NCBI RefSeq assembly: GCF_027484705.1
Contig: NZ_JAIXSL010000008.1
Location: 86,620 to 150,619 of the forward strand
From: Flavobacterium sp.
Lineage (GTDB): Bacteria > Bacteroidota > Bacteroidia > Flavobacteriales > Flavobacteriaceae
Direction: 5' to 3'
DNA: 64,000 nt
Made by a program: the position numbers and the translations under genes. Below are positions 50,294 to 57,009 of this stretch, piece by piece. The notes under the pieces were generated by a model. It made no database searches. It saw only the letters and a program-made list of their open reading frames with translations, and was not told the DNA's origin. The stretch's first letter is position 1. Each line of letters begins with the position of its first letter.

Positions 50294-51619
50294 TTACTCG
50301 CCGTAAGACGCTGCAATAAATTCCTGATAGGTCACTTCCTTGGTTTTGGAATTGATTTTATCTTTGAATAAATTCAACATTTTTTCGCTCATCACCTGAT
50401 CAGAAAGTCTTTTGACTTCTTCCTGATTTGACAAAACGCGCGCTACAATGCCTTCAACATCTGAATCCGTTGGGTTCATCTGTCCGAATTGCGCCATTTG
50501 CTTTTTGATGAGTTCAGCAGTGTATGATTTTAAGTCTTCAAAAGTGATCTGCAAATTGTTCTGCGACATGATTTTGCCTTCAATCAACTGGAAACGCAGG
50601 CCGTTTTCTGATTTTGCAAATTCTGCTTCAGCCTGTTCCGGAGTTAGTGGCGTTTCACCTACAGTTTGGATCCATTTTTTTAGGAACGTTGATGGCAAAT
50701 CGAATTTGGTGTTGGTCAATAACGATTCTGTGACGTCGTTCAAAAACTTCTGATCGGCTTGTGTGGCAAATTGTTTTTCTGCGTCTTCTTTGATTTTCGC
50801 TTTGATTTCGTCTACTGAAGAAACATTTCCAGGTCCGAATAATTTGTCAAACAATTCCTGATTCAATTCCGCCGGTTCGCTCATCGTGATTTCCTCAATT
50901 TTGAAATCCACATCAATCTCCAATCCGTGAACGTCATCGTGACCGACTTTCAAATAATCCATCAATTTGTGGTCGTCGTCGAAAAGGCCTTTGGTATTTA
51001 CCGTAACCACATCGCCTACTTTTTTTCCTAAGAAAGCGTCAGCGGCTTTTTTGCTTTTGAAAATATCCAATGTAATCTGAGCCGGGCTGTCGATTCCTTT
51101 AGCTTCATTGATAAAAGTTCCTGAGATATCGTCATTTTTTTCAACGGTATCTTTTGAAATCATTTTACCGTATTGTTTTCTGATGCGCGCCACTTGGTCG
51201 TCGAGCATTTTATCGTCGGCAACGATTTTGTATTTGGTAAGGTTTTTTACTACGCCTAAATCGATGTCGAAGCTTGGTGTCAATCCCAATTCGAATTCGA
51301 ATTTGTAATCTTCAGCATCCCAATTGAAATCTTCAGCCACTTTAGGCAACGGATTCCCCAAAATATCGAGTTTCTCCTGTTGCAAATATCGGTTCAGGTT
51401 TTCCTGCAACACTTTATTGACTTCTTCAAGCAAAACTGCTTTTCCGTATTGTTTCTGGATCATTCCGAAAGGAACGGCGCCTTTTCTGAAACCCGGAATG
51501 GAAGCTGTTTTTAAATAGTTTTTTAAAACTTTATCAACTTGCGGAGCGTAATCAGCTTTTGAAATTTCTACAGTAACTACCGCATTCAAAGCGTCTACAT
51601 TATTTCTTGTAATATTCAT
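50294..51619 (-). CDS. tig: trigger factor
   Basis: This 441-residue ribosome-associated chaperone has the N-terminal ribosome-binding domain with PGFRKGAVPFGMIQKQYG, containing the G-F-R-K-G signature motif. A PPIase-like middle domain and a helical C-terminal domain follow. The PPIase region is divergent, as is typical in Bacteroidota. It heads the tig-clpP-clpX cluster and has a clear promoter 25 bases upstream. Confidence 0.94.
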   Translation of the reverse strand: MNITRNNVDALNAVVTVEISKADYAPQVDKVLKNYLKTASIPGFRKGAVPFGMIQKQYGKAVLLEEVNKVLQENLNRYLQQEKLDILGNPLPKVAEDFNWDAEDYKFEFELGLTPSFDIDLGVVKNLTKYKIVADDKMLDDQVARIRKQYGKMISKDTVEKNDDISGTFINEAKGIDSPAQITLDIFKSKKAADAFLGKKVGDVVTVNTKGLFDDDHKLMDYLKVGHDDVHGLEIDVDFKIEEITMSEPAELNQELFDKLFGPGNVSSVDEIKAKIKEDAEKQFATQADQKFLNDVTESLLTNTKFDLPSTFLKKWIQTVGETPLTPEQAEAEFAKSENGLRFQLIEGKIMSQNNLQITFEDLKSYTAELIKKQMAQFGQMNPTDSDVEGIVARVLSNQEEVKRLSDQVMSEKMLNLFKDKINSKTKEVTYQEFIAASYGE

Positions 51620-51644
51620 CTTTTTTGATACTAAAATTGGGTGG

Positions 51645-51672
51645 CAAAATTAGAATATTTTCACCACCCAAA
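51645..51672 (-). promoter_or_regulatory. promoter for tig (TTTG-N16-TAATTTTG, minus strand)
   Basis: On the minus strand TTTG (51672-51669) and TAATTTTG (51652-51645) are 16 bases apart, and the -7 element lies 25 bases upstream of the tig ATG. This is a close match to the Bacteroidetes consensus. Confidence 0.7.
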
Positions 51673-51696
51673 CAAAGTTTTTATGAGAATGTGTTG

Positions 51697-52050
51697 CTAG
51701 CCTTTTTTATCGTTCGACATTCCGTACAGAATCGATTGGGAAATCGATAAAATAATACTGAAAAATACTGCGATCCAGAAGCTTTCAACATGAAAACCGC
51801 CAACAATTTCACTACAAAGTAAAATCATCAGCGCATTGATTACCAAAAGGAACAATCCGAAAGTCAGCAGTGTTACGGGCAAAGTCAGTAGAATTAAAAT
51901 GGGTTTGATAAAAGCATTCAGCAATCCCAAAACCACAGCGACAATGATGGAAGTAGTGAAACTGGCCACTGCGACACCAGGCATAAAATGCGCAATGACG
52001 ACCACTAAAATGGCAGTGAGTAAAATTCTAAGTAGTAAGTTCATGACCAA
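51697..52050 (-). CDS. phage holin family (Phage_holin_4_2-like) membrane protein
   Basis: This 117-residue protein is nearly all hydrophobic, with about four membrane helices (LLLRILLTAILVVVIAHFMPG, SIIVAVVLGLLNAFIKPIL, LLTFGLFLLVINALMILLC and IAVFFSIILSISQSIL). The pattern LGLLNAFIKPIL...LPVTLLTFGLF...INALM is the signature of the widespread holin 4 superfamily 2 (YvlD-like). Despite the name, most members are chromosomal membrane proteins of unknown function, and nothing phage-like surrounds it. Confidence 0.85.
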   Translation of the reverse strand: MVMNLLLRILLTAILVVVIAHFMPGVAVASFTTSIIVAVVLGLLNAFIKPILILLTLPVTLLTFGLFLLVINALMILLCSEIVGGFHVESFWIAVFFSIILSISQSILYGMSNDKKG

Positions 52051-52082
52051 ATATTTTTTATAAAAGTAAGTGTTTTGAAATT

Positions 52083-52847
52083 TTAAATCAAAAATCTGCT
52101 TGTGATTTCAAAAAACATTTTTGGATTCTCAGCATGCAACCAATGCCCAACATTCGGAATGGTTTCTAAAACCGCTTTGGGAAAATGTTGCTCAATACCA
52201 GCCCAATCTTCGTCTTTGATGTATTTGGAATTCCCGCCACGGATAAACAAAGTGGGTTTATCGAAATGTGCGTTTTCTGGAAGCGCTGTGCCGATTTGCT
52301 CTATTTCTTTATTGAAAACCGTCAAATTGAAACGGAAAGCCAGTTGTTCGGGTGTTTGCCAATACAGGCTTTTCATCAGGAATTGGCGTGTGCCAAAATC
52401 GGGAATGTGTTGCGCGACAATCGTATCGACTTCGGTGCGTGATGGTTTTTTTGAAAAATCTACAGCATTCAAACCCGCTAAAATATCCTGATGGTGCGGC
52501 GCATAATATTTCGGGCCAATGTCGGCGACAATAAGTTTATTGATCAAATCCGGATGTTCGACTGCCAAAAGCATCGCGACTTTTCCGCCCATAGAATGTC
52601 CGATGATGTCGATATTTTTTAATTGATGTTCTTGGCAATAATCGACCATATCCTGCACCATCACCTCATAATTGAATTCGTCCGAATGGAAACTTCTGCC
52701 GTGGTTGCGCAAATCGAGCATGTGCACTTCGTAACCAAGCGTTGCGTATTGCGTGCCGAGCGTTTTCCAGTTGTCGGACATACCGAAGAAGCCGTGGAGA
52801 ATTAAGAGAGGTTTGCCTGTACCTTCTATTTTGGAGTAGAGTGTCAT
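52083..52847 (-). CDS. alpha/beta hydrolase (YbfF/ABHD11-type esterase)
   Basis: This 254-residue alpha/beta-hydrolase has LILHGFFGMSDNWKTLG near the N-terminus (oxyanion hole H-G), the nucleophile elbow GHSMGGKVAM, an Asp in VADIGPKYYAP, and a terminal His in VGHWLHAENP. DLRNHGRSFHSDEFNYEVM is characteristic of the YbfF/ABHD11 esterase group, which hydrolyses short acyl esters or acyl-CoAs in vitro. The physiological substrate is unknown. A structured intergenic element lies just upstream. Confidence 0.88.
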   Translation of the reverse strand: MTLYSKIEGTGKPLLILHGFFGMSDNWKTLGTQYATLGYEVHMLDLRNHGRSFHSDEFNYEVMVQDMVDYCQEHQLKNIDIIGHSMGGKVAMLLAVEHPDLINKLIVADIGPKYYAPHHQDILAGLNAVDFSKKPSRTEVDTIVAQHIPDFGTRQFLMKSLYWQTPEQLAFRFNLTVFNKEIEQIGTALPENAHFDKPTLFIRGGNSKYIKDEDWAGIEQHFPKAVLETIPNVGHWLHAENPKMFFEITSRFLI

Positions 52848-52874
52848 TTGAAGATTGGGTTTTTATGATTACGG

Positions 52875-52973
52875 AAAGTGCGTGAAGGATAGCAGCATTG
52901 TCTGAGCTCTTTTTGCGACGGTGTTCGGCGGAAAAAAGCGAGTGCGAATAGCCTGACCCTTGTGGGCACGCCT
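52875..52973. ncRNA. structured intergenic element, copy 2 (diverged relative of 28146-28231)
   Basis: Between pdxJ and the hydrolase gene is a stretch resembling the element at 28146-28231. Shared features are GGATAGCAGC, a central hairpin with CTTTTTGCG...GTGTTCGGCG...GAAAAAAGC, GCGAATAGCC in the place of GCGCAAAGC, and a terminal GACCC/GGGC region. This end also contains GACCCTTGTGGGCACGCC, a small extra hairpin. The match is partial but keeps the order of features. The strand is undetermined. Confidence 0.45.
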
Positions 52974-53686
52974 TATTTCAATTTGTTCAGATACATGTTC
53001 ACGACGTTGTCAAGACCTAAATATAAAGCTTCTGAAATCAGCGCATGACCAATGGAAACTTCGAGCAGCCCCGGAATGTTTTGCTTGAAAAACTGAATGT
53101 TGTCGAGACTCAAATCGTGTCCGGCGTTGATGCCTAAACTGAGTTCGTTGGCGAGTTCAGCGGCGTTGATGTATGGCTCGATGCCTTTGTGATTTCCTAA
53201 ACTATACTCGTGAGCAAAGGCTTCGGTGTAAAGTTCGATGCGGTCAGTTCCGGTGGCTTTCGCGCCTTCGATCATCGATAAAACCGGATCGACAAAAATC
53301 GAAGTCCGGATGTTGTGGCGTTGGAATTCGGCGATGACTTCTTTGAGATAGCTTTGATGTTTTATCGTATCCCAGCCCGCACTTGAGGTAATCGCGCCAA
53401 TCGCGTCAGGAACCAAAGTGACTTGCGTGGGTTTTGTTTCGAGCACGAGGTCGATGAAATTGTGCTGCGGATTGCCTTCGATGTTGAATTCGGTGTAGAC
53501 AATTGGTTTGAGATCGCGCGCATCTTGGTATCTGATGTGACGCTCGTCGGGCCGCGGATGAATGGTGATGCCTTGCGCCCCAAAACGCTGGATATCGGTA
53601 GCGACTTGCAGCAGATTCGGAACATTTCCGCCACGTGCGTTGCGCAGCGTAGCGATTTTGTTGATATTTACACTTAACTTTGTCAT
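52973..53686 (-). CDS. pdxJ: pyridoxine 5'-phosphate synthase
   Basis: This 237-residue TIM-barrel enzyme joins 1-deoxyxylulose 5-phosphate and 3-amino-2-oxopropyl phosphate to form pyridoxine 5'-phosphate. The N-terminal KLSVNINKIATLRNARGG, the motif ITIHPRPDERHI, and the phosphate-binding GINAGHDLSL are PdxJ-specific. Its presence implies the DXP-dependent vitamin B6 route. It is divergent from the CBS protein. Confidence 0.96.
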   Translation of the reverse strand: MTKLSVNINKIATLRNARGGNVPNLLQVATDIQRFGAQGITIHPRPDERHIRYQDARDLKPIVYTEFNIEGNPQHNFIDLVLETKPTQVTLVPDAIGAITSSAGWDTIKHQSYLKEVIAEFQRHNIRTSIFVDPVLSMIEGAKATGTDRIELYTEAFAHEYSLGNHKGIEPYINAAELANELSLGINAGHDLSLDNIQFFKQNIPGLLEVSIGHALISEALYLGLDNVVNMYLNKLK

Positions 53687-53717
53687 GGTTGCGATGGATT
53701 TTTAAATCAAATCCGTA

Positions 53718-53725
53718 CAAAAATA
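53718..53725 (-). promoter_or_regulatory. -7 promoter element (TATTTTTG, minus strand) for pdxJ
   Basis: The plus-strand CAAAAATA reads TATTTTTG on the minus strand, 31 bases upstream of the pdxJ ATG. It is paired back-to-back with the rightward element at 53751. Confidence 0.55.
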
Positions 53726-53750
53726 CGAAGTTAAACTAGGTGGTGTGGCA

Positions 53751-53758
53751 TAAATTTG
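53751..53758 (+). promoter_or_regulatory. -7 promoter element (TAAATTTG) for the CBS-nadK genes
   Basis: TAAATTTG fits TAnnTTTG and lies 31 bases before the CBS ATG. No -33 TTG at normal spacing is present. Confidence 0.55.
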
Positions 53759-53789
53759 ATTATTTTGCGTCAACGATTCGATACCCAAT

Positions 53790-54449
53790 ATGAAAGAGAT
53801 TAAAGACTATATCAACAACGATTTCAAGGCCATTGACAGTAAGGAAACTATTGTGGATGTTCAGGATTTTTTCCATGAAATGACTTATTCGCATTTTCCG
53901 GTGCTCGAGGAAGGCGTTTACATCGGTTCGATTGCTTTGGACGATGTCGACACTTTTGATGCCGACAAGAAAGTTGGGGATTATCGTTATACGCTGGAGC
54001 CTTTCTTTGTGAGAACTTCGATGATTTGGCTTGACGTGTTGGAGGTTTTCGCCAAAAACCATTCGAATATCGTTCCGGTTCTCGATGAGAATAATTTGTA
54101 TGTTGGTTATTATGAACTAGAAGATATTATCAAATTTTTCCATGAAACGCCCTTTTTAAAAGAACCCGGCGGTATCATCGTGGTGCAGAAAGCGATTTTG
54201 GATTATTCGATGAGCCAGATTACGCAGATTGTGGAAAGCAACAACGGCAGACTTTTAGGGTTGTTCATTTCGGAAGCTAAGGCTGACACAGTTCAGATTA
54301 CGGTTAAAATTAGTTTGGGTGCGATGAACGAAATCATCCAGACGTTCCGACGCTACAATTATGAAATTATTTCGGAGCATCAGGAAGACAATTACATCAC
54401 CAACCTCAAAGAGCGTTCGGATTATTTAGACAAGTACCTTAATATATAG
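53790..54449 (+). CDS. CBS domain protein
   Basis: This 219-residue protein has two CBS motifs in the first ~130 residues (TIVDVQDFFHEMTYSHFPVL...YIGSIALDDV; MIWLDVLEVFAKNHSNIVPVL...YVGYYELEDI). An ACT-like C-terminal part follows (IVVQKAILDYSMSQITQIVE). CBS pairs bind adenine nucleotides and regulate partner domains; no catalytic domain is attached here. Placement before nadK and after the divergent pdxJ is a recurring order in flavobacteria. Its role is unknown; adenylate sensing is inferred from the fold. Confidence 0.88.
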   Translation: MKEIKDYINNDFKAIDSKETIVDVQDFFHEMTYSHFPVLEEGVYIGSIALDDVDTFDADKKVGDYRYTLEPFFVRTSMIWLDVLEVFAKNHSNIVPVLDENNLYVGYYELEDIIKFFHETPFLKEPGGIIVVQKAILDYSMSQITQIVESNNGRLLGLFISEAKADTVQITVKISLGAMNEIIQTFRRYNYEIISEHQEDNYITNLKERSDYLDKYLNI

Positions 54450-54456
54450 TGGATTC

Positions 54457-54519
54457 GTGGATTTGGTTATTTGTGGATTCGAATAACCAAATAACCGAAT
54501 AACTAAATAACCAATCCAC
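54457..54519. repeat. hairpin-forming repeat between the CBS and nadK genes
   Basis: GTGGATTTGGTTATTT (54457-54472) pairs with AAATAACCAATCCAC (54505-54519) over 15 bases with a single bulge. The loop contains further AATAACC copies about 8 bases apart. It lacks a T-run, so it is not a standard terminator; it may be a remnant repeat or an mRNA processing site. Confidence 0.65.
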
Positions 54520-54524
54520 AACAA

Positions 54525-55409
54525 ATGAAAGTAGCGATCTACGGACAATATTATCAAAACAGTACCGAACCCATTATTAAGGACATCTTTGTTTTTTTTA
54601 ATCGGAACAATGTCGAGATGGTCATAGAAGCCGACTTCCTGAAGTTGTTGTATGAAAAGAAAATCGTAGCCAAAGAATATAAAACTTTCAGTTCGCACGC
54701 CGAACTCAACAGCAGTTTTGATATGTTACTCAGCATTGGCGGAGACGGAACGATATTGCGTGCCGTGACGCTTGTTCGCGATTCCGGCATCCCGATTCTT
54801 GGTGTCAATGCCGGAAGATTGGGTTTTTTGGCGTCGGTACAGAAGGAAAACATTGAAAATTTCCTGCAATTTGTCATCGAGAAAAAATATACGATTTCCC
54901 CTAGAAGTTTGTTGTCGTTAGATTGTATTCCGGAGAATCCTGACATCCAAGAACTCAATTTTGCGATGAATGAGATTTCCGTGAGCCGAAAAGACACCAC
55001 TTCGATGATCACGATTGAAACTTACCTGAACGACGAATACCTAAATTCTTACTGGGCCGACGGATTGATTATCGCAACACCGACAGGCTCGACTGGTTAT
55101 TCGCTCAGTTGTGGCGGCCCGATTCTGACGCCTGATGTGGGCAGTTTTGTGATTACTCCGATTGCGCCGCATAACTTAAACGCGCGTCCATTGGTCATTC
55201 CGGATACTACTGAAATCCGTTTGAAAGTAACCGGGCGCGAAGAACTGTATTTGATTTCACTTGATTCAAGAATCGCATCGGTGAAAAACGAATCGGTTTT
55301 GATTATCCGGAAAACGCCATTTAAAATCAATATGGTCGAAATTCCTGAGGAAACTTTTCTCAAAACACTGCGCAACAAATTGCTTTGGGGTGAGGACAAA
55401 AGAAATTAA
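54525..55409 (+). CDS. nadK: NAD kinase
   Basis: This 294-residue enzyme phosphorylates NAD to NADP. The signature GGDGT (72-76, in LLSIGGDGTILRAV) and the second motif ATPTGSTGYSLSCGGPIL are both intact, as is the intermediate FAMNEISVSR. Length matches bacterial NadK. It lies downstream of the CBS gene, separated by a hairpin repeat. Confidence 0.96.
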   Translation: MKVAIYGQYYQNSTEPIIKDIFVFFNRNNVEMVIEADFLKLLYEKKIVAKEYKTFSSHAELNSSFDMLLSIGGDGTILRAVTLVRDSGIPILGVNAGRLGFLASVQKENIENFLQFVIEKKYTISPRSLLSLDCIPENPDIQELNFAMNEISVSRKDTTSMITIETYLNDEYLNSYWADGLIIATPTGSTGYSLSCGGPILTPDVGSFVITPIAPHNLNARPLVIPDTTEIRLKVTGREELYLISLDSRIASVKNESVLIIRKTPFKINMVEIPEETFLKTLRNKLLWGEDKRN

Positions 55410-55554
55410 CCTCATAGTTTGGGCGCCGCATACTAATTGCCGATAAAACAGCGTTTGCTACTTCACTTTGACACCGGATTTGTTCATTCAGGGGCAGATT
55501 ATTCCTATTTTAACATAAATCCAAATTTGATGTCAATGGAGACCTCATTATTAT

Positions 55555-55562
55555 TATATTTG
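55555..55562 (+). promoter_or_regulatory. -7 promoter element (TATATTTG) for the DUF6089-uppS-bamA genes
   Basis: TATATTTG fits TAnnTTTG, 18 bases upstream of the ATG at 55581. TTTG at 55526-55529 could be the -33 element at the long spacing of 25. Confidence 0.55.
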
Positions 55563-55580
55563 CACGCTATTTTTAATGGA

Positions 55581-56264
55581 ATGAATAGATTTTTTATTAT
55601 ATTTTTTTTCTTGTTTGCTACAGCGGCTGTGGAAGCACAAATCCATGAAGTTGGGGTGTTTTTAGGAGGCAGCAATTTTATAGGCGATGTCGGATCAACC
55701 ACCTACATCGCACCGAACAAATTAGCTTTTGGGTTGTTGTATAAATGGAATAGAAGCCCAAGGCATTCCTGGAGGTTTTCCTATACCCAATCGACCGTAG
55801 CGGGTGATGATGCTGATTCAGAAATCGACTCAAGGCAGGAAAGAAATTACCGTTTCAAAAACAGCATGAAAGAATTGACCGCGGGTCTGGAGTTTGATTT
55901 TTTCACTTTCGATTTGCATGATTCAAAACCGCAATTTACGCCTTATGTATTTACAGGCTTGAGTTATCTGTTTTACGATGGTTTGTATTTTCAGTATGGC
56001 GGGCCAAATAAAGATAAGACCTACAGAACTTTTGCCATTCCAATGACTGTAGGAGTTAAAGGAAGGGTGTTCGGCAGTTTTGTAATCGGATTTGAAGTAG
56101 CGGCCCGAAACACCTTTAAAGATGACCTGGATGGGAGCAATCCTACCAATGGAAACATGAAAAATTTGCAGTTTGGCAACCTCACAAGTAAAGATTGGTA
56201 TATGTTTACCGGTTTTACGTTAACATACACTTTTGGAGAGAAACCGTGTTTTTGCGCGGATTAA
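55581..56264 (+). CDS. DUF6089 family outer-membrane-type protein
   Basis: This 227-residue protein has a signal peptide (MNRFFIIFFFLFATAAVEAQ), which with the promoter at 55555 fixes the start at 55581. The mature part begins IHEVGVFLGGSNFIGDVG and continues as a small beta-barrel rich in aromatic residues, ending TLTYTFGEKPCFCAD. This matches DUF6089, a Bacteroidota family that regularly precedes uppS and bamA. The conserved position next to bamA suggests an envelope role, but no function is known. Confidence 0.87.
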   Translation: MNRFFIIFFFLFATAAVEAQIHEVGVFLGGSNFIGDVGSTTYIAPNKLAFGLLYKWNRSPRHSWRFSYTQSTVAGDDADSEIDSRQERNYRFKNSMKELTAGLEFDFFTFDLHDSKPQFTPYVFTGLSYLFYDGLYFQYGGPNKDKTYRTFAIPMTVGVKGRVFGSFVIGFEVAARNTFKDDLDGSNPTNGNMKNLQFGNLTSKDWYMFTGFTLTYTFGEKPCFCAD

Positions 56265-56265
56265 T

Positions 56266-57009
56266 ATGATGAGTTTATTAGATAAAATAAATAAAGACAA
56301 TCTACCCAAACATCTAGCGATTATCATGGATGGCAATGGTCGTTGGGCGAAACAAAAAGGTTTACTACGCGCTTTTGGCCATGAAAACGGAACCAAATCC
56401 GTGCGCACCACTGTAGAAACCTGTGCGCGATTGGGTATTGAAAATCTTACATTGTATGCATTTTCCACCGAAAACTGGAACCGCCCAAAATTGGAAGTAG
56501 ATACTTTAATGAAACTACTCATCAATTCCTTGCGCAACGAACTCAAAACATTAACCGAGAACAACATCCGGCTGAATGCCATCGGAAATCTCGACAAATT
56601 GCCTAAGTCAGCCAAAAAAGAACTTTCAGAAGTGATTGAATCTACGAAAACCAATACCAGAATGACACTCACGTTGGCCTTAAGCTACGGCTCACGCGAA
56701 GAAATCATCACGGCGGTAAAGGAAATTTCTGATAAAGTTAAAAATAATATAATTTCAATTGACAGTATTGACGAATCGATTATTAATCAGCATCTTTACA
56801 CGCGAAATTTACCCGACGTTGATTTATTAATCAGAACCAGCGGCGAGCACAGAATCAGTAATTTTTTGTTGTGGCAAATTGCTTATGCGGAATTGTATTT
56901 TACCCCGGTTTTGTGGCCGGATTTTAAGGATGAAGATTTATACGAAGCCATCATAAGCTATCAAAAAAGAGAACGAAGGTTTGGAAAAACAAGTGAACAA
57001 ATTAAATAA
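56266..57009 (+). CDS. uppS: isoprenyl transferase (undecaprenyl diphosphate synthase)
   Basis: This 247-residue cis-prenyltransferase makes the C55 lipid carrier for peptidoglycan and polysaccharides from FPP and IPP. The catalytic Asp is D22 in IIMDGNGRWAKQ. LYAFSTENWNRP, VDLLIRTSGEHRISNFLLWQ and ELYFTPVLWPDF are the standard motifs. Two ATG codons lie at 56266 and 56269; either is possible, and the first is one base after the DUF6089 stop. The bamA frame begins within its last codons. Confidence 0.96.
   Translation: MMSLLDKINKDNLPKHLAIIMDGNGRWAKQKGLLRAFGHENGTKSVRTTVETCARLGIENLTLYAFSTENWNRPKLEVDTLMKLLINSLRNELKTLTENNIRLNAIGNLDKLPKSAKKELSEVIESTKTNTRMTLTLALSYGSREEIITAVKEISDKVKNNIISIDSIDESIINQHLYTRNLPDVDLLIRTSGEHRISNFLLWQIAYAELYFTPVLWPDFKDEDLYEAIISYQKRERRFGKTSEQIK

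Noticed and set aside
51697..52050. Holin-family gene as a sign of prophage
   Set aside because: The family is widespread as a chromosomal membrane protein, and the neighbours are tig, clpP and a hydrolase with no other phage genes.
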